Of a stretch of 64,000 bases of DNA, positions 34,456 through 43,891 are shown in pieces. This stretch comes from G965197405 sp965197405 (GTDB lineage: Bacteria > Chloroflexota > Dehalococcoidia > Lucifugimonadales > JAGWBF01). Below the pieces are notes generated by a model. That model worked only from the letters and a program-made list of their open reading frames with translations. It was not told the origin of the DNA and searched no databases. The number at the start of each line of letters is the position of its first letter. Position 1 is the stretch's first letter. Made by a program: the position numbers and the translations under genes. Location: NCBI GenBank assembly GCA_965197405.1, contig OZ240206.1, forward strand, positions 744,001 through 808,000. Reading direction: 5' to 3'.

Positions 34456-35586
34456 TCATCCGCGCAGAAGCCCCGGCAGGCGTTTGAGATGCGCCAGGTC
34501 CAGGGCCGAGGCGAATGTGTCCACGTGGGAGCGCGCGACCTGAAGGCCCAGGCTCAGAGGTTCGTAGTCGGGAGTGCCCAGCAGGGGGTTCAGCCACACC
34601 AGCCTTCTAACCTGCTTCCGGAGCCTGGCAAGCTCCCGGGCAAGGCGGTCCGGGTCGCCCGTCTCCCACCCGTCGCTCAGGAGGAACACGGAGGTGTTGC
34701 GGTCGAGGAGATGCGCGTACTCATCGTTCAGCGTACCCAAACATTCCCCGATGCGAGTACCCCCGGACCAGTGCCGTGCCGCGTTGCCGACACGTCTGAG
34801 GGCTTCGGAGAAGGAGGGAGCCTTGAGGTCGCGGGTCACCCGCGTCAGGGAAGTGCTGAAGACGAAGGTCTCCACGCGGCCCCTCTGCTGTTCCAGGGCG
34901 TAGATAAGCTGTAGCAGCAGCCCAACGTGACGGTCCATGGAGCCGCTGACATCGAGCAGCACCAGGAAGCGCGGGGTCCTGGGCACCCGGCGGCGACGTG
35001 GCAGCATGATAAGCTCTCCATCGTGGGAGAGGCTGAGGCGGAAGGCGCCGCGCAGGTCTGGGACCCCCTTTCGCCTGTGGCGGCGACGACGGCGGCCAGG
35101 CCGGGCAGGGAGCGCGCGGATCATGCGGGCTGCGATTTGGGAGACCTCCGCCAGGTCGTTTCTCTGGAGGGCCGTCAGGTCCCGTGACGCGATTACCTCC
35201 ACGGGGCTGGCGCCGGTGCGGACAACCGAGACCCTGGGCGGCTCTGCTTCCTCCTGTCCCCCGTTGCTCAAATCCACCCTGCCTCGCTGACGGGAGTAAC
35301 GCATGACCCCGGACTCACCATGAGATGGGAGGCCGGGTGACGTGGGATGGGGAAGGCGAAAGTTCCAGAACTGCCAGAAGCAGTCGTCGAAGGCGGCAAT
35401 CTCATCCATCCGGGAGACGAGAATGGTCCTCAAGGCCCAGTAGACCTGGTCTCCGTCCATGAGGTCCACCAGCCCAAGGGACCGGACGGCGTCTGCGGTC
35501 TCCGATGGTCCCACCAGCAGGCCGTGACCCCGCAGGGAGCGACAGAAACGCACCGTGTGGAAGACCAGGTCATACCGGGGCTGCAT
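34456..35586 (-). CDS. coxE: CoxE-type VWA-domain protein
   Basis: The 376-residue protein begins VFHTVRFCRSLRGHGLLVGPSE, the usual CoxE N-terminus. A VWA domain follows with the MIDAS motif FLVLLDVSGSMDRH and later SDGWETGDPDRL. CoxD (MoxR AAA ATPase) and CoxE act together to mature the active site of molybdenum hydroxylases. It is the third gene of coxL-coxD-coxE, 51 bp behind coxD. Confidence 0.88.
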   Translation of the reverse strand: MQPRYDLVFHTVRFCRSLRGHGLLVGPSETADAVRSLGLVDLMDGDQVYWALRTILVSRMDEIAAFDDCFWQFWNFRLPHPTSPGLPSHGESGVMRYSRQRGRVDLSNGGQEEAEPPRVSVVRTGASPVEVIASRDLTALQRNDLAEVSQIAARMIRALPARPGRRRRRHRRKGVPDLRGAFRLSLSHDGELIMLPRRRRVPRTPRFLVLLDVSGSMDRHVGLLLQLIYALEQQRGRVETFVFSTSLTRVTRDLKAPSFSEALRRVGNAARHWSGGTRIGECLGTLNDEYAHLLDRNTSVFLLSDGWETGDPDRLARELARLRKQVRRLVWLNPLLGTPDYEPLSLGLQVARSHVDTFASALDLAHLKRLPGLLRG

Positions 35587-35637
35587 GGCTGTCCCTTCAC
35601 CCGTGTTCAGATATGTTCAGATGCGTTCAGGGCAGGG

Positions 35638-36543
35638 CTAGACTTTTTCCAGGAGCCCGTCCAAGACGCCGCCCCGGAACCGCTGCAAGTCCTCGGCGTC
35701 CTTCACCAGGCATCCCAGGGTCTGCTCCACCGCGTCATGGTCGAGGTGGTCGTGGTGGAGCATCACCATAGCCGTGGCCCAGTCCAGGGTCTCGGAGATG
35801 CCCGGCACCTTTTCCAGGCCCGCCTCCCTGGTCTCCTGGAGGAAGCGGCATATCTGGCGGGCCAGGGTCTCGGAAATACCAGGCACTTTAGCTAGGACTA
35901 TGCGAAGCTCCTTCTCGAAGGAGGGATAGTCAATCCAGAGGTACAGGCAGCGGCGACGCAGGGCGTCGGAAAGGTCGCGGGAGCGGTTGGAGGTCAGAAT
36001 GACCCTGGGGATGTGCTCGGCCTTGATGGTTCCAATCTCGGGGATAGTTACCTGGAACTCCGAGAGCACCTCCAGCAGGAAAGCCTCGAACTCCTCGTCC
36101 GCCCGGTCCACCTCATCCAGGAGCAGCACCGGGGGGCGGTCCTTTTGAGTCAGGGCGGCGAGAAGCGGACGCTGGAGGAGAAAGGCCTCGCTGAATATCT
36201 CCCGCTCCCTCTCCTGGGCGCTGCGAGGGGTGTTTTCATCCAGCTTAATCCAGAGCAACTGCTTGGGATAGTTCCACTCGTAGAGGGCGGTGGTCACGTC
36301 CAGCCCCTCGTAGCACTGGAGCCGGATGAGATTGGTGCCAAGAATCCGGGACATGACATTCGCCACCTCGGTCTTCCCCACCCCCGCCCGCCCCTCAATA
36401 AGGAGCGGGCGTCCCAGGGCTGCTGCCATGTACATCGAGGTGGCGATGGAGGGGTCCGCTATGTAGCGCTCCCCTTCCAGGCGTGCCAGAATGTCCTGGA
36501 TGGAACTCTTAGGACTTAAGGGGGACGAAGGCTCAGTCGCCAT
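35638..36543 (-). CDS. coxD: CoxD-type MoxR-family AAA+ ATPase
   Basis: The 301-residue protein has Walker A IEGRAGVGKTE, Walker B VLLLDEVDRAD, sensor 1 VILTSNRSRDL and an arginine-rich ALRRRCLYLWIDYP. This is the MoxR group that, with CoxE, helps insert sulfur and copper or otherwise mature Mo-hydroxylases. It begins 39 bp after coxL, behind AAGGAG. Confidence 0.9.
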   Translation of the reverse strand: MATEPSSPLSPKSSIQDILARLEGERYIADPSIATSMYMAAALGRPLLIEGRAGVGKTEVANVMSRILGTNLIRLQCYEGLDVTTALYEWNYPKQLLWIKLDENTPRSAQEREREIFSEAFLLQRPLLAALTQKDRPPVLLLDEVDRADEEFEAFLLEVLSEFQVTIPEIGTIKAEHIPRVILTSNRSRDLSDALRRRCLYLWIDYPSFEKELRIVLAKVPGISETLARQICRFLQETREAGLEKVPGISETLDWATAMVMLHHDHLDHDAVEQTLGCLVKDAEDLQRFRGGVLDGLLEKV

Positions 36544-36582
36544 TTGCTCCTTGGACTCCCTTCGGGGGGACTCCCCTCGGGG

Positions 36583-38925
36583 CTAGCCCCTGGCCGCCCG
36601 GATGGCACGCCAGACTCTTTCCGGTTTTACGGGCATATCCATGTGCTTCACACCGAAGGGGGCCAGGGCGTCAATCACAGCGTTGACCAGGGCGGAGGAG
36701 GACGCGATAGTCCCCGTCTCTCCGGCGCCCTTGACTCCCAGGGGATTGGTCGGGGAAGGAGTCACTGTGCGCGCTACCTCATAGGAGGGCAGGACCTCGG
36801 CGGCGGGCACGGCGTAGTCCATCATGGAGCCTGTGAGGAGTTGGCCGTTGTCGTCGTATATGGCCTCTTCCTGGAGGGCCTGCCCGACGCCCTGAGCTAT
36901 TCCACCGTGGACCATGCCGTCCACTATCATAGGATTGATCACGTTGCCCACGTCGTCCACCGCCACGTAGCGGAGCAGTTTCACCTCGCCCGTGTCCGGG
37001 TCTACCTCCACGACGGCGGCGTGAGTGCCGAAGGGCCAGGTGAAGTTCGGCGGGTCGAAGAAGCTGGTGGCCTCCAGCCCGGGTTCCATTCCTTCGGGGA
37101 GGCTGCTTGCCAGGTAGGATGCCAGGGCAATCTCCTGGAAGGTCTTGGCGTTGGCCGGCGCGCCCCGCACGAACATCTTGCCGTCCTCGTATACGACGTC
37201 GGCTTCGGCAGCTTCCAGAAGATGGGCCGCCAGCCTCCGGGCCTTATCCTTGATTTTATCCGCACCCAGGCGAATCGCGGTGCCGCCCACGGCTGCGCTC
37301 CTGCTGCCGTAGGTCCCTGCTCCGAACTGTATCTGCGAGGTGTCGCCGTGGACCACGTCTACGTCGTCCATAGGTATCCCGAGCTCCGAGGACGCTATCT
37401 GGGAGAAGGTGGTCTCGTGTCCCTGCCCGTGGGCGGAAGAGCCGGTGTACACCGTCACCTTGCCTGTAGGGTGGACCCTGACCAGCGCGCTCTCCCATAG
37501 CCCCGCCTGTGCCCCCAGTGCACTGGCGATGGCCGAGGGGGCTGCTCCACAGATTTCCACGTAGCTGGAGAGGCCGATGCCCAGATAGCGGCCTTCCTGA
37601 AGGGCCCGCGCCTGCTCCTGGCGGAAGTCCTGGTAGCCCGCCATCTCCAGGGCCTTGTCAAAAGCCGCTTCATAGTTGCCGCTGTCGTAGGCCACCCCTG
37701 TGGCAATGGTGTAGCCGTTGTCGAAGGGCGGGATGAGGTTCTTGCGGCGGACCTCGGCGGGGTCCATGCCTATCTCCAGGGCGAACCGGTCTATCATCCG
37801 CTCGAGTATATAGGTGGCTTCAGGCCGTCCGGCGCCCCGGTAGGCGTCCACGGGCGTCGTGTTGGTGAACGTGCCGTAGACCTTGGCCGAGACGTTGGGC
37901 GTATTGTATGGGCCAACCAGCATGAGGCCAAAAAGGTAGCTGGGGATCAGGGGAGCAAGGAAAGAGAGGTGTGCCCCCATGTTGGCGTAGACCGTGGCCC
38001 TGAGACCGGTGATAGTCCCATCCCTGTTGCCCATCAGCTCCAGGTCCTGGATGTGGTCCCGACCGTGGTTGGTGGCTATATAATTCTCCTGGCGCGTCTC
38101 AACCCACTTGATGGGCTTTCCCAGGCGCTTGGTCACGACTGCCAGGATTATCTCTTCCACATAGGGACATATCTTGCTGCCGAAGCCGCCGCCCACGTCG
38201 GGAGCGACAATCCTCAGCTGGTGCTCCGGGTGGCCCGTCGCTATGGCCAAGACCAGCCTGACGAAGTGGGGCACCTGGGTGGAGGTCCAGACGGTGAGAT
38301 GGTTGGTCCCGCTATTGTAGTCGGTCACTACACCCCGTCCCTCCATAGGGGTGGGAATCAGGCGCTGGTTGACGATTCTCTCGCTCACCGTGACTTCCGC
38401 CTGGCTCGCCGCGGCCTCGATGTCGCCGCCGGCCACTTCCCATTCCCAGGCGATGTTGTTGGGCACATCCTCGTGGAGCTGGGGCGCTCCGCTCTTTGTC
38501 GTCCCCTCCGCGTTCACCACGGCTGGCATAGGCTCGTAGGTCACGTCAACCATCCCGGCGGCGTCCACCGCTGTAGCCGGGTCGTTCGCTATGGCAACGA
38601 CCACAGCCTCGCCGACAAACCGCGCGGTGTCATAGGCCATTGGAGGTCGGGAGGTCTGCTTTATGTCCGGCAGGAGCCAGCCCACGATGAGGGAGCCAAG
38701 CTCTTGCCGCAACTCCGCCCCCGTGAACACGGCCACCACTCCGGGATGGCTTTTGGCCCTGGAGGTATCTATATTTGTGATTCTGGCGTGGGCGTGAGGG
38801 CTTCTCACAATGGCGGCGTGGAGCATACCGAATATCTTTATGTCGTCAACATAGTTGCCCTGGCCTGTAATGAGCTTGGGGTCCTCACGCCGCTTGATGC
38901 TTGAGCCAAAGGTGGAAGTAGTCAT
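36583..38925 (-). CDS. Molybdenum hydroxylase large subunit (xanthine dehydrogenase/form II CoxL family)
   Basis: The 780-residue protein starts MTTSTFGSSIKRREDPKLITGQGNY... and contains DVGGGFGSK, AYRGAGRPEATYILER, QGQG-like HGQGHETTFSQIA and GVKGAGETGTI near the end. The loop AYRGAGR is that of form II enzymes; the aerobic CO dehydrogenase form I has AYRCSFR. CO oxidation is therefore not indicated. ATG 38925 follows GGAGGACGTG. The FAD (coxM) and 2Fe-2S (coxS) subunits are missing nearby. Confidence 0.9.
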   Translation of the reverse strand: MTTSTFGSSIKRREDPKLITGQGNYVDDIKIFGMLHAAIVRSPHAHARITNIDTSRAKSHPGVVAVFTGAELRQELGSLIVGWLLPDIKQTSRPPMAYDTARFVGEAVVVAIANDPATAVDAAGMVDVTYEPMPAVVNAEGTTKSGAPQLHEDVPNNIAWEWEVAGGDIEAAASQAEVTVSERIVNQRLIPTPMEGRGVVTDYNSGTNHLTVWTSTQVPHFVRLVLAIATGHPEHQLRIVAPDVGGGFGSKICPYVEEIILAVVTKRLGKPIKWVETRQENYIATNHGRDHIQDLELMGNRDGTITGLRATVYANMGAHLSFLAPLIPSYLFGLMLVGPYNTPNVSAKVYGTFTNTTPVDAYRGAGRPEATYILERMIDRFALEIGMDPAEVRRKNLIPPFDNGYTIATGVAYDSGNYEAAFDKALEMAGYQDFRQEQARALQEGRYLGIGLSSYVEICGAAPSAIASALGAQAGLWESALVRVHPTGKVTVYTGSSAHGQGHETTFSQIASSELGIPMDDVDVVHGDTSQIQFGAGTYGSRSAAVGGTAIRLGADKIKDKARRLAAHLLEAAEADVVYEDGKMFVRGAPANAKTFQEIALASYLASSLPEGMEPGLEATSFFDPPNFTWPFGTHAAVVEVDPDTGEVKLLRYVAVDDVGNVINPMIVDGMVHGGIAQGVGQALQEEAIYDDNGQLLTGSMMDYAVPAAEVLPSYEVARTVTPSPTNPLGVKGAGETGTIASSSALVNAVIDALAPFGVKHMDMPVKPERVWRAIRAARG

Positions 38926-39003
38926 CACGTCCTCCTGAAATTGGGTTAGCGGCCCCGGACTCCCGTTCCGCTGACTGTGAACGCCTGCCGGAATTAGCCA
39001 GAA

Positions 39004-39198
39004 TTAGCCGACCGTGACAAGGGAGTATGGGGAATGTCCTGGGCCATTATAATACACTTCGAGACGGCGGTAAACCGGGCGAATACCTTTGTGACTGTGA
39101 GGTGTCTGAATCAGCCTCTCGAACAGCTCTTTCGATTCTGAGACGTACCGAAACGTCGCAATGAGGGCAACCTCTTCATGGTTGACCCTGTCGGTGAA
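39004..39198 (-). pseudogene. Open reading-frame remnant upstream of coxL
   Basis: Sixty-four codons are open between TAG and TAA with no start codon. The peptide (VNHEEVALIATFRYV...ELFERLIQ) looks like real protein, amphipathic and helical, but I cannot name a family. The coxL promoter lies inside it. The rest of 38926-39327 shows nothing else. Confidence 0.3.
39046..39074 (-). promoter_or_regulatory. Promoter of the cox operon
   Basis: On the minus strand TTTACC and TATAAT are spaced by 17 bp, about 120 bp upstream of the coxL ATG. Confidence 0.65.
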
Positions 39199-39327
39199 CT
39201 AACTTTGTTCACGGAGACTGTTCAGCCTGGGCGAGTCTGAACCTCGCAAAATGTCAACGCTTAAGAAGCGCACCAGCGTACAATTTCCTGAATGATCCAG
39301 TTAGGCCGAGTATGGTGAGCAGGGTCA

Positions 39328-41934
39328 CTAGGCCAGGCCAGCTATCGACCTCAAGGCCCGCCTTTCCTCCTCGGTCACGCCGTCCGCAACCCAGGGGAGA
39401 CCCAATGCCGACTGGGCGAGGGAAAGATCCTTCTCGGCCACCTGAGCTATCAAGGCCAAGGCCCGCCTTTCCTCCTGGGTCACATCGTCCCCAACCCAGG
39501 GGAGGCCCAACACCGACTGCGCGATGGAGAGGTCTTTGCCAGCCAGTCCATCTATCTCCCCCAAGGCCCGCCCTTCCTCCTGGGTCACGTCGTCCCCAAC
39601 CCAGGGGAGGGCCAATACCGACTGGGCGATGGAGAGGTCTTTGCCGGCCAGTTCATCTATCTCCTCCAAGGCCCACCTTTCCTCCTGGGTCACGTCGTCC
39701 CCAACCCAGGGGAGGCCCAACACCGACTGGGCCATGGAGAGGTCTTTGCCGGCCAGCCTATCTATCGACTCCAAGGCCCGCCTTTCCTCCTGGGTCACGC
39801 CGTCCCCAACCCAGGGGAGACCCAATACCGACTGGGCCATGGAGAGGTCTTTGCCGGCCAGCCCATCTATCGCCTCCAAGGCCAGCCTTTCCTCCTGGGT
39901 CACGCCGTCCCCAACCCAGGGGAGGCCCAATACCGACTGCGCGATGAAGAGGTCTTTGCCAGCCAGCCTATCTATCGACTGCAAGGCCCCCACTTCCGCC
40001 TCGGTCACGCCGTCCCCAACCCAGGGGAGGCCCAATACTGACTGCGCGATGGAGAGGTCTTTGCCAGCCAGCCCATCTATCGAGTCCAAGGCCCGCCCTT
40101 CCTCCTGGGTCACGCCGTCTCCAACCCAGGGGAGGCCCAATACCGACTGCGCGATGAAGAGGTCTTTGCCAGCCAGCCTATCTATCGACTGCAAGGCCCC
40201 CACTTCCGCCTCGGTCACGCCGTCCCCAACCCAGGGGAGGCCCAATACTAACTGCGCGATGGAGAGGTCTTTGCCAGCCAGTCCATCTATCTCCCCCAAG
40301 GCCCCCACTTCCGCCTCGGTCACGCCGTCCCCAACCCAGGGGAGGCCCAATACCGACTGCGCGATGGAGAGGTCTTTGCCAGCCAGCCTATCTATCGACT
40401 CTAAGGCCCACCTTTCCTTCTGGGTCACGCCGTCTCCAATCCAGGGGAGGGCCAATACCGACCGGGTGAATGAAAGGTCCTTCTCGGCCAGTCCAGCTAT
40501 CGCAAACAAGGCCCACCCTTCCTCCTCAATCACGTTGTCCACAACCCAGGGGAGGGCCAACACCGACCGAACGAATGAAAGGTCCTCCTCGGCCAGCCCA
40601 GGTATCGACCTCAAGGCCAGCTCTTCCTGCTCGGTAACGTCGTCCCTAACCCAGAGGAAGGCCAGTACGGACTGGGCGGTGGAGGGGTCCCTCCCGACCA
40701 ATTCAGCTATCGACGACAAGGCCCACATTTCTTCCTCGGTCACGTTGTCTCCAACCCAGGGGAAGCTCAGTACGGACTGGGCGATGGAGAGGTCCCCCTG
40801 GGCCAACGCAAATATTAACCCCAAGGCCGACTCTTCCTTCTCGGTCACGCGGTCCACGACCCAGCGGAAGGTCAGTACGGACTGGGCAATGGAAAGGTCC
40901 TTCTCGGCCAACTCAGCTATCAAGACTAAGGCCCAACTTTCCCTCTCGGTCACGCCGTCCACGACCCAAGGGAAGGTCAGTACGGACTGGGTAATGGAAA
41001 GATCCTTCTCGGCTAACTCAGCTATCAAAGCCAAGGCCCCCGCTTCCTCCTCGGTCACGCCGTTCACGACCCAGGGGAGGGCCAATACCGACTGGGCGAG
41101 GGAAAGATCCTTCTCGGCCAGCCCAGCTATTGTAGACAAGACTCCCGCTTCGTCCCCGGTCACGCCGTCCCCGACCCAGGGGAGGGCCAATGCCGACTGG
41201 GCCAAGGAGGGGTCCTTCTCGGCCAACCCAGCTATCGTAGACAAGACTCCCGCTTCGTCTCCGGTCACGTCGTCCCCGACCCAAGGGAGGGCCAGTACCA
41301 ACTGGGCGGTGGAAAGGTCCCTCTCGGCCACCTCAGCTATCAAGGCCAAGGCCCACGCTTCCTCCTCGGTCACGCCGTCCCCGACCCAAGGGGAAGACAA
41401 CACCGACTGGGCAATGGTAAGGTCCTTCTCGGCCAGCCCAGCTATCATAGACAAGACTCCCGCTTCATCCCCAGTCACGCCGTCCTGAAGCCAGGGAAGG
41501 CTCAGTGCTAATTGACCTGTTGAAGAGTCGTGGCTATACAGAACGTCCAGCAATTCAAGGACATGGGCTTCGAGCTGGCTAAGGCCGTCCCTAAACCAGG
41601 GGAAGCTCATGTAGACGCTCGGCGTGGGAGTTGGGGGCGGAGTAGGCTTAGGTGTCGAGGTAGACTCCGGTGTGGGAATCGCTGTCGGCACGGCCGTGCT
41701 CGTGGGCACGAGCGCCGACGTAACCGTTGGAATTGGAATGGGTGCAGGCGTCGGTGTGGGGGTAGGCATTGCTGTGGGAGTCTCCGTCGGCACGGGCATG
41801 GCCGTGGGCGCGGGTGTCGGTGTAACGGTCGGAGTCGGAGTGGGTGCAGACGTCGGCGTGGCGGTGGGCGTTGCCTCGGTACAAGCGGCCGCCATGATGA
41901 GTAGCGCAATTGACAATGCTATTCCCTTGAGCAT
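39328..41934 (-). CDS. Secreted lipoprotein with 35-residue tandem repeats
   Basis: The 868-residue precursor starts at ATG 41934 with a signal peptide ending in lipobox MAAAC. A Thr/Pro-rich stalk of about 90 residues (TPTPTPTP-type) follows. Then come 21 full copies and one partial copy of a 35-residue unit of the form LPWVxDGVTxEExxALxxI followed by AxLAxKDLSIAQSVLx. The unit reads as two short helices, so the whole is probably an extended alpha solenoid on the cell surface. Its partner is unknown. The upstream frame extends to 42051 and overlaps comM, so the internal ATG is preferred. Confidence 0.8.
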   Translation of the reverse strand: MLKGIALSIALLIMAAACTEATPTATPTSAPTPTPTVTPTPAPTAMPVPTETPTAMPTPTPTPAPIPIPTVTSALVPTSTAVPTAIPTPESTSTPKPTPPPTPTPSVYMSFPWFRDGLSQLEAHVLELLDVLYSHDSSTGQLALSLPWLQDGVTGDEAGVLSMIAGLAEKDLTIAQSVLSSPWVGDGVTEEEAWALALIAEVAERDLSTAQLVLALPWVGDDVTGDEAGVLSTIAGLAEKDPSLAQSALALPWVGDGVTGDEAGVLSTIAGLAEKDLSLAQSVLALPWVVNGVTEEEAGALALIAELAEKDLSITQSVLTFPWVVDGVTERESWALVLIAELAEKDLSIAQSVLTFRWVVDRVTEKEESALGLIFALAQGDLSIAQSVLSFPWVGDNVTEEEMWALSSIAELVGRDPSTAQSVLAFLWVRDDVTEQEELALRSIPGLAEEDLSFVRSVLALPWVVDNVIEEEGWALFAIAGLAEKDLSFTRSVLALPWIGDGVTQKERWALESIDRLAGKDLSIAQSVLGLPWVGDGVTEAEVGALGEIDGLAGKDLSIAQLVLGLPWVGDGVTEAEVGALQSIDRLAGKDLFIAQSVLGLPWVGDGVTQEEGRALDSIDGLAGKDLSIAQSVLGLPWVGDGVTEAEVGALQSIDRLAGKDLFIAQSVLGLPWVGDGVTQEERLALEAIDGLAGKDLSMAQSVLGLPWVGDGVTQEERRALESIDRLAGKDLSMAQSVLGLPWVGDDVTQEERWALEEIDELAGKDLSIAQSVLALPWVGDDVTQEEGRALGEIDGLAGKDLSIAQSVLGLPWVGDDVTQEERRALALIAQVAEKDLSLAQSALGLPWVADGVTEEERRALRSIAGLA
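39331..41607 (-). repeat. 105-bp coding tandem repeat array
   Basis: Twenty-one full units of 105 bp plus a 72-bp partial one. Copies 12-21 (lower coordinates) are the most alike; copies 14 and 16 are identical in protein sequence, pointing to recent 210-bp duplication. Copies near the stalk have diverged. Confidence 0.9.
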
Positions 41935-41995
41935 CAGTGTAACCCTCTTGGCGTGCCGAGTGGGCTTTGCTGGTTTGTCCAAACGCTCCACACAT

Positions 41996-43519
41996 CTACC
42001 CCAAGCCCCGAGGCCGGTACTGGAGCGCCTCTGCCAGGTGCGTCGCCTCAATAATCTCGGAGCCTGCCAGGTTGCCTATTGTAAGGGAGAGCTTGAGAAT
42101 CCGGTGAAAGGCCCGCGCCGAAAGGTCCAGCTGCTTCATGGCTGCCTGGAGAAGCCCTCTCGCGCCCTCCTCCATCTCGCAGAAGTCCCATACCTCCGAG
42201 GGACCCATCTCGGCGTTGCAGACGAAGGGCGTATCCCGGAAGCGGCGCCTCTGCATTCCCCTGGCCGCCTCCACCCTCTGCCGCACCTGGGAGGACGTTT
42301 CCTCCGAGTCCTCCCCCACCAACTTCTCGTACTCCACGGGAGGCACCTCGATGAATATGTCTATCCTATCGAGGAGGGGGCCACTGATGCGTTTCTGGTA
42401 CCGGGCCACCAGGCTGGGTGAGCAGACACATTCCCTGGTGGGATGGTTGGAGTACCCACAGGGGCAGGGATTCATGGCGCCTACCAGGGAGAAGTTGGCG
42501 GGGAAGGTGACGGTGCCTCCCGCCCGGCTTATGGTCACCACCTTGTCCTCCATGGGTTGGCGCAGGGCTTCCAGGGCGGCGTGCCCGAACTCGGGAAGCT
42601 CATCCAGAAACAGGACGCCGCGATGGCTCAGGGTTATCTCGCCCGGCCTGGGCAGACGGCCCCCGCCCACAAGGCCGGCGTTGGAGATGGTGTAGTGGGG
42701 CGAGCGGAAGGGACGCTGGGCTATGAGAGGCTTGTCAGACGGCAGGAGACCGCCCACGCTGTATATCTTGGTGACATCCAGGGCTTCCTGGGCCGTCATG
42801 CGAGGCATGATGGAAGGCATGGCGCGGGCCAGAAGGGTCTTTCCGCTGCCCGGCGGGCCGGTCATCACCAAGTTGTGCCCCCCGGCCGCCGCCACCTCGA
42901 GGGCGCGCTTGGCGTGGTCCTGGCCCTTGATATGGGACAGGTCCGGACCGGTCGGGGCATCTTCTGCATCCGCCGTCTCGGTGTCATCGAACGGCAAGGA
43001 GCTTATCTCCGACTTTCCCCGAAGGTGGGCCGCCAGTTCGCCGAGACTGCCGGCGGGCATCACGTCTACGCCCTCCACCAGGGACGCTTCCCTGGCATCC
43101 ACAGAGGGAACGAAGACGGTGGTGAAGCTCTGGTCTCTGGCTATGGAGACCATCGGCAGAATCCCGCTGGTGTGGCGCAGACTCCCATCCAGGGACAGCT
43201 CTCCCAGAAACATGACGGACTCCGGCGACTCCGCCAGCTGCCCCGAGCTTACCAGGATGCCTACGGCGATGGGCAGGTCGTAGGAGGGGCCGGCCTTTCT
43301 CATGTCTGCGGGCGCGAGGTTCACAGTAATCCGGCGCATGGGAAAGTCACATCCGGAGTTGCGAATCGCGGCCCTCACTCGCTCCCTGGCCTCCTGCACT
43401 GCCGTATCGGGCAGGCCGACCACAGTAAAGGACGGGAGGCCCGGAGAGATATCCACCTCAACCTCTACTATGTAGCCGTCCAGCCCCACGACGGCGCACG
43501 TCCTCACTTTAGCCAACAT
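41996..43519 (-). CDS. comM: ComM/YifB-like magnesium-chelatase-fold AAA+ ATPase
   Basis: The 507-residue protein has the ComM N-terminal Lon-protease-like domain (VEVDISPGLPSFTVVGLPD, LAPADMRKAGPSYDLPIA). A Walker A GPPGSGKTLLA, Walker B GVLFLDELPEF and the zinc-like CPCGYSNHPTRECVCS insert follow. ComM is a helicase that promotes branch migration during natural transformation. Complete length and motifs suggest a working gene, although no other competence gene is in view. Confidence 0.93.
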   Translation of the reverse strand: MLAKVRTCAVVGLDGYIVEVEVDISPGLPSFTVVGLPDTAVQEARERVRAAIRNSGCDFPMRRITVNLAPADMRKAGPSYDLPIAVGILVSSGQLAESPESVMFLGELSLDGSLRHTSGILPMVSIARDQSFTTVFVPSVDAREASLVEGVDVMPAGSLGELAAHLRGKSEISSLPFDDTETADAEDAPTGPDLSHIKGQDHAKRALEVAAAGGHNLVMTGPPGSGKTLLARAMPSIMPRMTAQEALDVTKIYSVGGLLPSDKPLIAQRPFRSPHYTISNAGLVGGGRLPRPGEITLSHRGVLFLDELPEFGHAALEALRQPMEDKVVTISRAGGTVTFPANFSLVGAMNPCPCGYSNHPTRECVCSPSLVARYQKRISGPLLDRIDIFIEVPPVEYEKLVGEDSEETSSQVRQRVEAARGMQRRRFRDTPFVCNAEMGPSEVWDFCEMEEGARGLLQAAMKQLDLSARAFHRILKLSLTIGNLAGSEIIEATHLAEALQYRPRGLG

Positions 43520-43608
43520 GAGGCGTCTCCTGTGGAGGTGATTTCGTCACAGCTAATATTAAGGACGGTGTGGTCTCCAGTCAACACGCCCGAAATATAG
43601 GGCCTTTT

Positions 43609-43800
43609 TATTGTCACCCCGAGCCTTTATTGTCACCCCGAGCGGAGCGAGGGGTCTAAAGTCCCGTCTGACTGCGGCCTTGTTCTGGCCGGTACTGCCT
43701 TGATTCCGGTTTTTGTTGGGCGCCATTTTAGATTCCTCACCGCGGAGTTTATCCTGAGCTTGTCGAAGGTCTCCGTTCGGAATGACACGCGGCGGGGGCC
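43609..43800. repeat. Composite interspersed repeat, family 1 (long form)
   Basis: TTGTCACCCCGAGC occurs twice in tandem, then the AGCGAGGGGTCTAA half and, about 100 bp later, AGATTCCTCAC...GGAATGACACGCGGCGG. The internal segment (CTTGATTCCGGTTTTTGTT) recurs in the 56491 copy. The gap 43520-43891 holds little else. Confidence 0.8.
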
Positions 43801-43891
43801 TGTATTCATCCAGCGTCGCGGAAGGCCCTGGCTTGGTATATGCCGGGGTTGTGATGAGCCGGAGAAGGGGGTTAGAGAGGGTTTGTGGCTG

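Noticed and set aside
36583..38925. Aerobic CO dehydrogenase (form I)
   Set aside because: The active-site loop reads AYRGAGR, not AYRCSFR, and coxM/coxS are absent.
39004..39198. RasGEF N-terminal-like similarity of the remnant peptide
   Set aside because: The resemblance (ATFRYV...ELFERLIQ) is too short and weak to claim without a profile search.
39524..41488. 654-codon plus-strand open frame opposite the tandem-repeat lipoprotein
   Set aside because: It is a by-product of the 105-bp repeat, which keeps the same antisense frame open in every unit. It has no ribosome site, and the minus-strand frame has a lipobox and a clean stalk.
39331..41607. Regular repeats that could suggest a CRISPR-like array
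   Set aside because: Units are 105 bp, contiguous, coding and without unique spacers; no cas gene is in the window.
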